Below, piece by piece: positions 33,376-44,757 of a stretch of DNA of 64,000 bases; the first letter of the stretch is position 1; each line of letters opens with the position of its first letter. The stretch is from assembly GCA_031213475.1 (NCBI GenBank), contig JARUPZ010000018.1, forward strand, positions 7,452,406-7,516,405. Reading direction: 5' to 3'. A model generated the notes under the pieces. The model was not told where the DNA came from. It saw only the letters and a list, made by a program, of their open reading frames with translations, and did not search any database. A program made the position numbers and the translations under genes. The stretch comes from Nereocystis luetkeana (taxonomy: Eukaryota > Sar > Phaeophyceae > Laminariales > Laminariaceae).

Positions 33376-36300
33376 GAGCAGAGCGAACACCCCAGAGCAT
33401 GATGAACACGCTGGATGAGCCAGTTTCGGAAACTATCGTGAGCTGTTTCTGTTTTCGGAGCTTTTTAAGACTATAAATGTATGCATATACCGTACGCGGA
33501 AATACACACGAAAGAAGCGCGGGGGTGGGGGATGGAAAAAGGTGGTTGAACGATGCTTACAAAACGCCCCACGTAGAATACCACCTACAAGTTTGCGGCG
33601 AAAACTAGATTGAAATAGTGAGGGCCGTCCATGTGTTGGGTCACAAGACTGTATTCGATATGACAGTTTGACTACATATTTTTTTCTTGGTATGTAGTTT
33701 CGCCTGGATTACATCCCCGGGGGGTTGCTTGCTTATACCAGGATTCGAGGTAGTATCTTTGTCTTCTTTGGGGGCGATCCGGAAATTAACCCTCGGTCAG
33801 TTGGCTTTTATGTCGACGGCCTTTTATGTCGACGGCCTTTTATGTCGACGGCTGTTGTTATGCTTGTTAAGTGGTACCAGTTACACACATTACACAACTG
33901 TGGTGGTGACGGTCACATTTTTGGCATCAGGCGTTTTTTCTTGCGTTTCCATTTTTTTTTTTTTTTTTTTTTTTTCGCTACGAACGGTCCGACGCGAGTA
34001 GTCTATAGGTGCCGTGTGACGGTGTTCCCACGAACCCGACCCGACCCGACCCGACCCGACCCGACCCGACCCGACCCGGTCTGGCCTGTGTTTTGCGCTG
34101 CCGCAGATGCGAGACCTGCGCTCCGTGGGGGCGAAGTTGAAGATCGTGCTCAATCCAAGGGGAGACCAGGACGGCGTGTTAACCAAGCTCAAGGATTGTG
34201 AGGACAGCCCGGCTGTGTGATGTTTGCTATTACGGGGGCCCATAGTTAATAGGACCAAATTTTGTTAGTAAAAATGGTTAAGTATATAGGTTTTTATGTA
34301 TACCATAGGTCCTGTTAACTATGCCCCCCCGTAATAGGGGGCGTTGCGACTGTCGCCATTGCGATTTTCGCACCCATTTAACCCCTTTAGAACCGCAGTC
34401 TCGTTTTGGGGACAAACCACTCAAATTTCAAGCAGTTTGTCCCCAAAATGGGACTGCGGTTCTAAAGGGGTTAAGAGCGGATTGCTTTTGTTCTTATTTT
34501 TTTTGTTTTTTGTTTTTTGTTTTTTTGTGTTTTGTTTTTGTTTTTGTTTTCAAATTGGCCGTGCGGAAGACACCGTGCAGATATTCGAGTAAAGAGTGCG
34601 TTTTTTTTACGCGAGGGGGGGGGGGGTACTCATGTTATGCACGACCCGTACAGTAGTCGTATGACCGCAGACGCTCGCATCCCTACAATGTCGGGACGGA
34701 GCAGGCCGGGTTTTCGCCGACCAGGCATATATTGCTTGCTTGCACCAAGCTCGAAACGCCGTGAGGTGTTTGGCGAGTCGCATGAAGGGTGACATGCATC
34801 CCCTACTAAAAAACGCATGTGGAGCGGGTTTTGCGCTTTTTTTCTTGCATACGGATGACAGCATCGAGCTAGTTGATTTGTTCCCGGTCGCCCGCTATTG
34901 ACAAAGAAAACCATAGTTACGCGATGTATCTGTCGATGACTTACCATGTGTACCAGGTGCTCGCTGCGTACATGATACGATAGTTCCGCTTGTGCGGAGG
35001 TTAAGGCTGTCCATCCCGCACAAAAATGATCTATCTCGACCGCCAGCCATGGTGGCCGCCAAAACAACACAAAAAACGGTACCCTGGCTGTCTAGCTCAC
35101 GGAGTGATTGGCGTGTTTTACAACGTTGTTGCCAACCGACGCCAACCCAACCTACAGTATATCAGGTATATAATATTGGGGGGGGTACTCATTATCGTGC
35201 ATGGCCGTAGTCGGTGGGGGGGGGGGGGGGGGGTGTACTCGATAGGAGAGATGTACTCGATCTCATGCATGGCCGTAGTCGTATGACCATAGTCGGGGGG
35301 GGGGGGAGGGGGTTATCAGCTGCCACCCCCGCCCAAAAAGCGCAGCCCCGGACGGCGCACGGCTCGCGCGGCCTCTGTTTTAACCATCTTTAAACGGCGC
35401 CAACGAAAACGAGGGTAGCGGAAGCCTGGCAGGCGCGGTGGATAATCCCTCTCGGCGCTTCTAGGCTGGGGTCGCAAGGGTTCGCACAGCGACGTTCTTC
35501 TTCGCTGGAAGCAAAGCTGTCTTCGGCTGCCTGTCAACGATCGATCGCACCAACTTACGGTATAATTAGGCGTTCGTCAAGAGAACCATCGCTGAATCGA
35601 GTACCTCCCTCCTCCTTTTCGTCCTCATCCTCCTCCTCCTCCTCCTCCTCCTCCTCCTCCTCCTCCTTCTCTCCTCCTCCTCCTCCTCCTCCTCCTGCTC
35701 CTCCTCCTCCTCCTCCTCCTCCTCCTCCTCCTCTTCGTCATTTTCCTGTCCCTTTTTGTATGTTGCTCTTGCCCTTCCTCCTCCTTTTCCTTTCCCCGTT
35801 CCTCTTCCTCTTACCCCCCCCCCCCCCCTCCGCCTCTTCCTCTTCCTATTGTTCTACATTCTCCTCCCTCTTCGCCGATCCCCACCACGTTTTTTCTTAC
35901 CCGGTCTCCCTTCCCACCCCCCCCCCTCCTTCCTCCCTCCCTCCCTCCCTCCCGCCCACGCGTGACTGCGTCTTGTTGCGCCTTGGCGTTCCTCCTCCTG
36001 CAGGGGACCTGTGGGGGCCGCTGATGGTCTGCCTGACGCTTTCCATCGTCCTTAGCTGCTCCGCTCCGACCGACCAGGGGGCTTTGGTCTTCGCGGCTGT
36101 TTTCGTGGTGGTGTGGTGCGGCGCGGCGCTGGTCACTCTTAACGCGCAGCTCTTGGGAGGGACGATGTGAGTTTCGCTCGCCGTGCTGTACGAGGTATAG
36201 TGTCTCTGTGTCGTGGTTTTTTGTGACCGCAGAAGAGCTTGTTGTATCTCTCGAGATGAATACTCGGCGGGGACGCTGGGCGTTCTGGATGCCGACAGGT

Positions 36301-39300
36301 AGATAGAGCACGTGCTGTAGAACGGTTTGATGTGAAGAACGCACACACACGAATTACATACGTAGTGACCCTTTTCCGTTTCGGAACTAAGGCGTTGTAC
36401 GATAGAGGCTCACCCTACTGTAATTTTTCTGAGGCTCCTCATGTGAAGAGCTCCAAACCTCACCCGAAAACTGACCTAAGCGAATTATCAAATTGCATCC
36501 CGATGAACAATCTCACGGCCCAAGTATTCACAAATGTCATTTTTGGAAACAATAATGGCATTCCGACGATTTTGGGTCAAGGAACCCCGTCATCCAGAAA
36601 ACAGTTTAGCGGAAATGTGCCTCCTCCATCGTAGAACGCGTCAACTGCATCTCCCTTTTTATGGGTAACATAATCACCTGGAAATAGTGCGGTTTTTTTT
36701 CTACGGTATTACGGGGGACCATAGTTAATAGGACCAGATACTGTTGGTAAAAATTGTTAAATAAATTTGTTTTCATGTATACCATGGGTCCTACCATGGT
36801 ATTAACTATGGCCCACCGTAAATAGTATGGTACCGGTGGTTTGGAATTGCGCCCATCTTTCGGGGGGGGGGGGGGGGGGATGACTTGAAATTAGTGGGGG
36901 TCTATTTTACATGTAGTTCCTAATTGCACCCACCTTTTTTCAGGGGGGTAAATGACTTTGAACTAGAGTGGGCTGATTTTACGTGAATGAAGGTAGTGTG
37001 CAATTAATTGCACCCATCTTCTCTCGGGATAGTACTTGGAATTAGGGTGGGTATTTCTTCACGGTATTCCTGGTATGTGTTCATAGTATCTTGGAAGCAC
37101 ACTCACCTTGTTGGGGGGGTATTACTTGGAAATAGTGTAGGTTAATTTCACAGCGCGCATCAGTGATACCCAACTTTTTGGAGTAACGAAGCTTGCGTAA
37201 ACTTTGCGTGGGCGAATGTTTGGAGAAGTGTATGCCTGGTTTAATGAGCAACTCTGTGAAAAAGAGATGATGCAAGCTTGCCTTCGGGACGGGCGGGCGT
37301 TTGGCTACGCTGCTGCTGCTGCTGCTGCTGCCTTTGTTGTTGTCGCGGTGTCCTCGATCGGCTGTCGGCAGGTACAGGCGGCTTATTGGTTTTCCACCGG
37401 ACGTGCCGGTTAGTATGCGCTGCTGCACCGGTCGTTTGGTGTTGTGTAATTGTGTGTGTGTGTTGTTTGGTGATGGCGGGAGGAGAACGGCCGACAGACT
37501 AAAAATATCGACCGCACCCGCTTTTGTGCCCGTTCGCCGGGTGCAACAAGGCGTCGGCTACACCATGGACAGAGCGTCGATCTGCAAAGTCTCATGACGG
37601 ATTTTTTTACAGCGCCGACAATTTGTTCGCTCCGGCTGTTTCTCGATGTATGGGAAGCCCTCCGCCCCCCCTTTTTCCCCTAGCCTGGCTTATTGGCTTA
37701 TCCGCAAAGAAGGGAAACGGGCTGTCCTCTAATCCCCGCCTGTCTTTCGCGTGCACCTACCCTCTGGGCTCTTCGCCACCACTGCCGCTCCCGCTCCAAA
37801 CCGGTCGATGACGGCCGCGCGCGCAATAAACGCCGAAACGGTAACAACGCGCTCAGCTCGTTCTTCCAGAGCGTGTGCGTCTTGGGGTACTGCGTGTTCC
37901 CGCTGCTGGTGTCGGCGTTCTTCTGCCTGCTGCTGAGCTTGTTTTCGGTGACGAACGTCTTCGTTCGGGTAGCCCTCGTTCTCGTGGGCTTCGTGTGGGC
38001 AACGCGAGGTACGAGAGGCCACGGTTAGGGCGTGGGGTTACACGGTTTGAAGAGGGGTTAGACCCCCCCCCCCCCCCACCCACACACACACACATTTTTC
38101 ATTGTAGGGATGGGAGGGACTATTGCCATACGGCTACGGCCATGCATGCCATGAGTACCCCCCCCGTCCCTCCCCCTTACCCCCCGAAGCGTGTGCGGGG
38201 CTGCGGGCGAGATGTACTTCACTTTCCGCTTTCATTCATTTTACTTTGGCGCTCGCAGCTCGTCGAGTTTTGCGCGGGGGGGGGGGGGGGGGGGGGGGAT
38301 GCTGGCGATATATACGGATTTTTTTCTGTGTCGTGTTATAAACGACGACGCACTTGGACGCTGCTGTGGGGCACGCGCGCTACTAACGGGTAGCTCTCGC
38401 TGACTAAAACCCCGCGGCGATTTTTTTTTCATTTATTTAGTTATTTTCCTATTATCACGTGCGTTGACATGCGCATTTACGCTTACACTTTACTTTTTTT
38501 GCTTTTACATCGTACAATTAAATACCTTCACGTTTACGCTTACATTTACTTTCAAGTTTTATTTCAGGGTTAGATCGCCCCGGTAGGGAAGCGGTGCGCC
38601 CCGAATGCTACTATTAATAGCATTGGTACCCGAGTTCGAATCCCACCGCGGTGAGATTTTGCAATTTTTTTCCGAAAATAAAAAGGAACCCATTGCTGAG
38701 AGCGCCTTCGTAGGGTGGGCAGGCGGAATTGGGCGCGAGTCGACGAGCGAAGGAAGGGCAGCAGTCTTCTCGCGTTAATAATGCAACCTTAAAAGGCAAA
38801 AACCGTAGTGGGGAGGAGGGGGGATAAGGGCCTACCAGGTACTTATTACGGTGGGCCACAGTTAATAGGACCACATATTGTTAGTAAAATTGGTGAAATA
38901 TGTAGGTTTTTATGTTTACCGTGGGTCCTATTAACTATAGTCCCCCGTAATAGTGATCCTGGATCTGAATGACTATCATTAATAGTACTATTCATAGGAT
39001 GGGAGATAGGATGGCGAAATTATTGAATGGGATGGAGAACAAAAAAAAAAAAACACTGTTGTATTTAACTTAACATAACTTCATCTTTTTTTTTGTGTCT
39101 TTACATTTATGTTTGATCTCCTTATCTTTTTCTTCGCGTCTGGTTCTGCTCTTGATTTGTCGTGTTGCGTGTGAGGGTTTGCTTGCGGTGCTGTAGTACG
39201 GTGTACAGTGCCCGCGTAGGGCAACACAGCAGTGTATACCTGTCCGTGAACGAGGGGGCATTACCATGGCCGCTTGTGACCACAACCATGGTAGGGCCAC

Positions 39301-39634
39301 CAAAACCGTAGGCGTGGTCCCCGCTCACCTCGCCTTCCTCCCTCCCTCCCTCCCTCCCTCCCTCCCTCCCTCCCTCCCTCCCTCCCTCCCTCCCTTTTCC
39401 CTACCTCCCTCTCTCCCCCCCCCTTCCTCGTTCTCTCCCTCGTTCCCTCTTGACCTCCGGAATCATTTGGGTTTTTTCCTTATTCATCTGCACACTCCCT
39501 TTTTTTTTGTTTTTTTTGGGCCAGCGTCGAAGGTGTTTATCTCGGAAATTATTTCGGACGAGCGCAAGCTGCTGGCGGTGTACCCGGTGTTCTTTTTCTA
39601 CACCTTCATCAGCTGGATGATCGTCATACACTGA
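33376..39634 (+). CDS. YIPF6: YIPF6-type Yip1-domain membrane protein (5' exon missing)
   Basis: Exons 33376-33437, 34107-34197, 36004-36166, 37857-38008 and 39525-39634 (TGA), GT-AG borders, all phases matching; 191 residues visible. It aligns along its length with animal YIPF6: NTLDEPVSETIMRDLRSVG, then KDWDLWGPL (split T/GG across an intron), VTLNAQLLGG, ISFFQSVCVLGYC, and AVYPVFFFYTFISWMIVI at the C-terminus. Five hydrophobic segments are evident. Yip1-family proteins sit in Golgi and ER membranes and bind Rab GTPases during vesicle traffic; that role is inferred here. The N-terminal ~60 residues of the family are missing, so at least one exon lies upstream. Acceptors are preceded by long C- or T-rich tracts, including a CCGAC pentanucleotide repeat. 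The introns contain families A, B, C, D and F. Confidence 0.92.
34027..34078. repeat. (CCGAC)n pentanucleotide repeat
   Basis: About ten uninterrupted CCGAC units, 28 bp before the acceptor of the second YIPF6 exon, where they replace the usual pyrimidine tract. Confidence 0.9.
34228..34338. mobile_element. Family A MITE
   Basis: Ends TTACGGGGGCCCATAGTTAA / TTAACTATGCCCCCCCGTAA, flanked by TA. It lies about 30 bp after the donor of a YIPF6 exon. Confidence 0.9.
34378..34476. mobile_element. Family B MITE with intact TTAA flanks
   Basis: TTAA, then CCCCTTTAGAACCGCAGTC ... GACTGCGGTTCTAAAGGGG, then TTAA. The inverted repeats extend through GTTTTGGGGACAAA. This is the clearest example of the TTAA duplication. 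Confidence 0.9.
34614..34828 (+). repeat. Family D G-tailed repeat
   Basis: G run, GGTACTCATGTTATGCACG, TAGTCGTATGACC, CTCGCATCCCTACAATG, GGGACGGAGCAGGCCGGGTT, GCCGTGAGGTGTTTGGCGAG, CGCATGAAGGGTGACATGC. Near full length. Confidence 0.85.
35178..35312 (+). repeat. Family D fragments, tandem truncated starts
   Basis: Two or three G-run plus GTACTC plus GCATGGCCGTAGTCG starts follow one another, each broken off within ~40 bp by the next G run. The structure suggests slippage or repeated insertion at the same tract. Confidence 0.7.
35618..35733. repeat. (TCC)n microsatellite
   Basis: Interrupted TCC triplets of more than 110 bp start a pyrimidine-only stretch that reaches 35960, just before the acceptor of a YIPF6 exon at 36003. 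Confidence 0.9.
36205..36352 (+). repeat. Family F dispersed repeat
   Basis: Shares GTGACCGCAGAAGAGCTTG, TATCTCTCGAGATGAATACT, GGATGCCGACAGG and AACGGTTTGATGTGAAGAAC with the copies at 60334-60462 (same orientation) and 58066-58205 and 60626-60797 (inverted). Each runs into a CA-rich tract. Confidence 0.7.
36391..36638 (+). mobile_element. Family C inverted-repeat MITE
   Basis: Ends GGCGTTGTACGATAGAGG / CCTCCATCGTAGAACGCGTC. The body has GAGGCTCCTCATGTGAAGAG, CATCCCGATGAACAATC and CCGACGATTTTGGGTCAAGG. Confidence 0.85.
36710..36826. mobile_element. Family A MITE with TACCATGGTA insertion
   Basis: Left end TTACGGGGGACCATAGTTAA is intact. Near the right end (36792-36801) it reads CCTACCATGGTATTAAC where other copies read CCTATTAAC, an 8-bp gain at a TA. 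Confidence 0.9.
38085..38165 (-). repeat. Family D fragment
   Basis: TACGGCTACGGCCATGCATG and CCATGAGTACCCCCCCC, with a diverged CATTGTAGGGATGGGAGGG in front. It lies in the last YIPF6 intron. Confidence 0.6.
38574..39054 (+). mobile_element. tRNA-headed SINE with A tail, split by a family A MITE
   Basis: The head has CGGTAGGGAAGCGGTGCG (A-box like) and CGAGTTCGAATCCCACC (B-box like). The body has GAGAGCGCC, GCGCGAGTCGACGAGCGAAG and GCAGTCTTCTCGCG. After the MITE (38844-38953) the body resumes with GATCCTGGATCTGAATGAC and ends GAATGGGATGGAG plus an A run, like the copy at 60865-61109. TACCAGGTA at 38833-38841 replaces a plain TA of that copy. Confidence 0.8.
38844..38953. mobile_element. Family A MITE inside a SINE
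   Basis: Ends TTACGGTGGGCCACAGTTAA / TTAACTATAGTCCCCCGTAA, TA on both sides, nested in the SINE. Confidence 0.9.
39335..39396. repeat. (CCCT)n microsatellite
   Basis: About fifteen CCCT units in the pyrimidine-rich stretch ahead of the last YIPF6 exon. Confidence 0.9.
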
Positions 39635-40179
39635 ACAGAGAAAAATCTCCCAGCAATCACCACAGCAGTGCCAGAATTCACGAGATACATAGCGAAGAGA
39701 TAGGCAGCACGGGCCACACGGAAGAAGACGCCGACCGAAATAACCCGCATGCGCTGCTCTCACGCGCATGCATGCTCCACAATAACGCACATCGACCCAC
39801 CAGCTCGTTTTTCGGTTCGGTATCCCACCAGTTAGTCTTGCGAATTACAAGGAACATGGCTTGTCGTCCACTAGGGACGAGGCTACGAGAAATCTGGAGC
39901 GCAGGGGGCGCGGGGGGGGGGGGGGGGGGCGAGTGGGATAGTGAAACGTTCGGGTTTCCATTTTTATTTTTGCGACCGGGTTTTCCGCGCTGATGGAGGC
40001 GGTGGGGGTACAGGTATTTTTTGTTGTAATGTACACCCTGTTGTGGTGGACGATTTTGTCGGCGTGGGAATGTCGTTCGTAGCCCCAGCGGTATTACGGC
40101 GAGTGCTCGGTCGAGCGTTTTTCCCACGTCCTTCCTTTCCAGCTTTCCCTTTCGTCGTGTAGTAGGTTGATGCGTTTTT

Positions 40180-40211
<32 letters not shown>

Positions 40212-40587
40212 GCTCCCCGCCGTACGATCGAATTTTCGCCTCCGTGTGTAGTGGGCTACATACAGCAGTACGAGCCCGGCCGGCAATGAGACAAACACAG
40301 ACAGGCTGGTTTTCTTTTTAATTGTGGCCTCCCTTTAGAGTCGGCTCTTGAATATTGGGCGGGTTTGGTCTATATATTTATAGCGCCCACCTCTGAGAAG
40401 GGTCCCTTGATCCGAATTTCTTACGCATACAGCGTGTCTCGAAGAACGCTAGGTCTCAGTTTCTTTAAAAGCACCTGGGGGTACAGGCTTGGTTTGTTGC
40501 TGGTTGCGCTGGTGGGGAAGGGTAGGGGGACAGAGCGCGTGCTTCATTGCTGGTGATGCCGGGGGAGAAGGAGCGCGGGGTCGGTGC

Positions 40588-40860
40588 CCGGGGGGGCGGG
40601 GGGAGGGGGGGGGGGGGGGTGGCGGAGGTACTTCACGTCATCTATTGCCGTAGTAATCGTATGACCACAAACCCTTGTAACCCTACAATGCCCGGGACGG
40701 AGCATATCGGGTCTTCACCGACGGCCGCAGGGCAGACATTGACTGCTTGCTCCAAGCACGGAGCGTCGTGGGATGTTGGACGGGTCGCATGAATGGGTGG
40801 GCTGCATCCTGCTGCTAGTATAAGCACCGCTTCGTGAGGCGGACGTTCTTGCACGTAGCT
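40588..40860 (+). repeat. Family D G-tailed repeat
   Basis: G run, GAGGTACTTCACGTCATC, GTAATCGTATGACCACA, GGGACGGAGCATATCGGGTC, CGTCGTGGGATGTTGGACGG, GGGCTGCATCCTGCTGC. Full length but diverged. Confidence 0.75.
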
Positions 40861-41945
40861 GACAGCGTCGGAAGTGATGGGCCGGGGGGGAGGGTGTGGC
40901 GCTCGCCTTATATACCAAATAATGGCAGGCACAGAAAAACCAGGGATGCTGGTCTAGGCCGGATTTCCTATTTTTGATATGGCGTGTCTCTACACTTGCG
41001 GTCGCAACACAAACTCTCCCAAAAATTCTTGATTTCCGAGGAAAGTTACGACTTGGGTTCATGTGGGGCTCGTTTTTTTTTTTTTTCTTGCATAGTGGGG
41101 ATGTATGATGGCTTACAGATGAAGTTGTTAACTTCACCTTCCGTGCCTCCCTATATGTACCGGAAACGGCATAAGTCCATCGCTAAGCCTCGGACTATCG
41201 CCCCGGGCAACGTCTACGTCGTCTACGTCGATTTTTCCCTTCTCGTGATCGCCTCCAGGAGGACGGTCGTACGTGTTTCGGGGCCCTTGGATCTGCAGCA
41301 GGCGGGGTGTTGACCCATCGCTTGCTGTGGACTGGTGCTACAACAGCAGTAGGGGTGCTGAGTATGTTTTTTCTGCGGCTTCTATTTCGATTAGCGCTCC
41401 CTGTACCGACGTATCTCATCCAAAATCTGGCTCTGATGTGGAAAAAACAAACGAACACAAATTACCTCAACATCCTCGCATGGCCTGTGTTGATTTACCG
41501 CGCGAAAAGCATGGCAAACATTTTAACCACGCGTGGGCAAATATACTTCGGCCAAAACGTGATACCTATAGGGTAAGACGCGTGGTCGTTCACCATATAA
41601 AGTTGGGACCTAGGTCCAGCAACCAAGGCCATATGCGGTCTTTTGAATCGTCTACTGTGGGAGAGCGCGGTGGTACGACTACAGTATTTACTCGAAAAGG
41701 CTCGGGAAAAAAAACGAGGTGTTTCACGGATTTGCTCGAAATGGTATGTAACGAATTTGCTTCAAAACGATTTCAAATTAAGCATGTAGTGATCGCCCCT
41801 GCGAGGGATTCGACCTCATGCGTGCGCCATGGGGCAAAGCCGTTTCGAAAGAAATTTGAAATTTGTCCGTAGGTGACCGTTTGAGTGACCCTGATCGGAC
41901 AGACAAGTTTTCTGCATCCGTTCTAAAGACCACAAGTTTACCAAA

Positions 41946-42296
41946 ACTTGTTGAATAGGATCAAATATTGCCAGTAAAAATAGGGAAATATAGGCGTTTT
42001 TGTGTGTACCGTGTTAGACGCTTTCTATGATAAGAGGTAGCACATTTTCCCTTTTTTGTTTCTGAATGTCGTCCCCCCTGAACCCAAAATCGTCGGAACG
42101 TCAAAGCTGTTTTCGAAAAGTGACGTTTTGTATACTTGGGCCACGTGGGATGTTTCATCGGGAAGCAATTTTGATTTTTGCCGAGGTTATTTTCCGGATG
42201 AGGTAAGGAGCTCCTCAAGTGAGTAGCCTCGGAAAATTCAGGGTGAACCTCTACCTTAGAACGCCTTTGTAGGTCCTATTTAATATAGCCCCCGGT
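41946..42296. mobile_element. Family A MITE split by a family C MITE
   Basis: Family A halves are 41946-42012 (GTTGAATAGGATCAAATATT ... GTGTGTACCGT) and 42270-42296 (AGGTCCTATTTAATATAGCC). A reverse-oriented family C element (GACGCTTTCTATGATAAGAG ... ACCTCTACCTTAGAACGCC) fills the middle. At least one family C insertion is therefore younger than a family A copy. Confidence 0.8.
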
Positions 42297-42871
42297 AACA
42301 CTACTGTAGGCCGTGAACTGCCCGGTTTCTGCGTGCAACACCCGACGACACAAGTTGGCCAAGAAACAAAAATGTCCGACGTCGTCTCGCTGCCGAAACC
42401 GCGTGTGGCCACATAATAGAGGGTGTGTGCTTTTTCGGCGGATTCTGGGCTCACAGCCTGCGTTGATGTGAATCGTGACCCTTACATGAACCTGACAAAA
42501 GGTTCAACCAGTGTGCTTGGTGCAAGTTAGGCACGAGGTCCCACGAACAAAAAAAAGAGGCAAACAAAGAAACACAGGACTCTCACCTGGTGGAGAAGCT
42601 GAGGACTCGCCTTTGGACTAGACAAAACCGTACTCAACTACGGCGAGCGCTATGTACCACATTAAATCCCACGATACCAGGTACCCACTCTCGACGGATA
42701 TTTAAATATGCACGGGGGGGGGGGGTGGGGGGGGGGATGACAGACCCACACCGATGGCGTGGGGATGGAGCATGGATGCGGCGTAGGATTCAAGAATAGA
42801 AAGTGACGAGGGAAGTAGACGCATGAGGTAGATATACCTTATGCATAGGAACGTTCCGTTATTTCCGGGGA

Positions 42872-42965
42872 TTTCTTCTTTCAGGAATGTTTTGAGTGAT
42901 CAACGTTGAAGCTCATGCTGCTGCACATTTGTCGGATGGCAAGCATAATGATGACGTACACGGGT
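42872..42965 (+). repeat. Family E dispersed repeat
   Basis: Shares TTTTGAGTGATCAACGTTGA and GCACATTTGTCGGATGGCAAG with 59140-59240 (same orientation) and 61262-61350 (inverted). Confidence 0.6.
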
Positions 42966-43828
42966 ACCAAGACCAAGCGCTCCTTGCCTCCGCGCCAACA
43001 GAGTGGCATGTGATAGAGCCTATGAGCTCAAGCCTACCCAAGAAGGGTGTCGTCAAGGTTTCAAGACTCGACAAAAAATAGATGCTTCTTTCGGTCGGCC
43101 CATACTGTAATCAAGTAATAAGCCAACAACGACGTATCGTATCATACGTAAGACACAAAAATTTCACACCGCAATAAACAAGGAACGGGACCCTCCCCAT
43201 CAAAAAGCACCTGCACACATGCCCCAGCAGCAAACAAAGTGAGTAAAAAAACGGCTACACCCCATATTTCACGCCTAGCAGAAACTCCGTGCGATGCTCC
43301 GAGCTGCCGGACCAATATCGTCAGCAGGGCAAGCGCCAGCACACACACATGAACGAAGAGACGAGAAAAGGACAAAGGACAAAGACACCTACCAACTGAT
43401 AACAACACAAAACAAGAAGAACACACCACACGGGGGAAAACAAAGGCGAGAAATCACACACGACACCAACACTGCACGCCTCGTGGGAGAGGGGCGCACC
43501 AAGATGGAGACGGAGGCGGCCTATGGACACTGCTGCTTTGGCGATGCAGACGCCACTGCGCCGCCGGTACCCCTACACACAGCGCCGGCCGCTGAGGGAA
43601 CGACGCACGAAACAACACCGCCGCGCTTCACACATAACGACACGCAATCCGCGTGTACACCTTAACAGACCTCGGCCCTCTCACAACGACGAGGCCCCAA
43701 ACGCACACTTAAGTACATACTTCGCATACACCCAAACGAGCCTCTCGTGGAATATGCGAGAGACCAACTTCAACACCTCCCGCAAGGACAATGAGCTAAC
43801 CCCTCGGGTTCTGCCTCTCGCCCAAAAA

Positions 43829-44083
43829 AGGCGTTCTACGGTAGAGGTTCACAACCTGAATTTTCCGAGGCTCCTCACTTGAGGAGCTCCTTCCCTCATC
43901 CGGAAAAATAAACCTCAGCAAACATCAAATTGCTTCCCGATGAAACATCCCACGTGGCCCAAGTATACAAAACGTCATTTTTCGAAACAAGCTTTTGACG
44001 TTCCGACGATTTTGGGTTCAGGAGGTCCGCCATTCAGAAACAAAAAAGGGGAAAATGTACCACCTCTATCGTAGAAAGCGTCC
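43829..44083 (+). mobile_element. Family C inverted-repeat MITE
   Basis: Ends AGGCGTTCTACGGTAGAGG / CCTCTATCGTAGAAAGCGTCC. The body is complete with CCTCACTTGAGGAGCTCC and CATTTTTCGAAACAAGCTTT. Confidence 0.85.
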
Positions 44084-44704
44084 AGAACGCGAAACGACCA
44101 ACTGTCTAGAAAAAACCACAGGGCACCGAGGACGGGCGTCGAAAGCCCGCGTTTTTTCTCACAGCATTCGTCTTTCTAGCGTTTACAGACGGGACACAAA
44201 TATCTCCCCTCCCACAAAACAACCGCCCTGAAGCGATAATGATGACCGTCAATACCTACAGACAGACCTACAGCAGTACAAGCGTCCGCACCTCTAGCGG
44301 TCCCCTGTTCCGCGAGCGTGGAGCACACGCAAACAAGGGAAAGACAAACAAACGCACGCACGCACGCCACGCACGCACACACTTGAATACTATACCTGGT
44401 GCACACACTGCCCCGAAAAAAAAAAAAAAAAAAAAACTTTTATTTTCCTCCCGTATTTTTCGCAAGAAAACACGACTACTATTGATACATGTGTACGCCT
44501 AGATAGGGCCAAAGTGACAAAAAAACAAAATCCCATCGCGAGGGAAAACGCAGCAGTAGGAAACACATCGGCTCAGCGAGTGGGCTCAGTAGGTCGGGAG
44601 GGCCTGACATCCAGCCCTCGAAGATCCCGATGCCGACCAGCCTTTCTAAGGATACACGTCCCGCCCCGCTCTGCCCAAGGACCTCTTTCAGAGTAAAACT
44701 ACAA

Positions 44705-44705
<1 letters not shown>

Positions 44706-44744
<39 letters not shown>
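44706..44744. repeat. 39-nt uninterrupted C run
   Basis: Read in reverse, a G run begins 13 nt after the stop codon of the glycosyltransferase-like gene, so it would lie in its 3' UTR. Confidence 0.95.
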
Positions 44745-44745
<1 letters not shown>

Positions 44746-44757
44746 CCCCAAGATGGG

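Larger units (their letters stand above)
39635..44757. other. Interval between two convergent genes
   Basis: It lies between the YIPF6 stop (+) and the glycosyltransferase-like stop (-). No spliced gene was resolved. A 199-codon plus-strand frame at 41273-41872 and an overlapping 89-codon hydrophobic frame at 41307-41576 are open, but neither has homology or clear splice sites. Near 41793-41835 the minus strand holds a B-box-like GAGGTCGAATCCC beside complementary GGGGC/GCCCC, perhaps another tRNA relic. Repeats of families A, C, D and E and a (GTT)n tract at 40171-40212 fill much of the rest. Confidence 0.5.

Noticed and set aside
41273-41872. 199-codon plus-strand open frame and an overlapping 89-codon hydrophobic frame
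   Set aside because: Two overlapping frames look equally good, neither has homology, and the end carries a tRNA-like motif, so I left them as unsupported.
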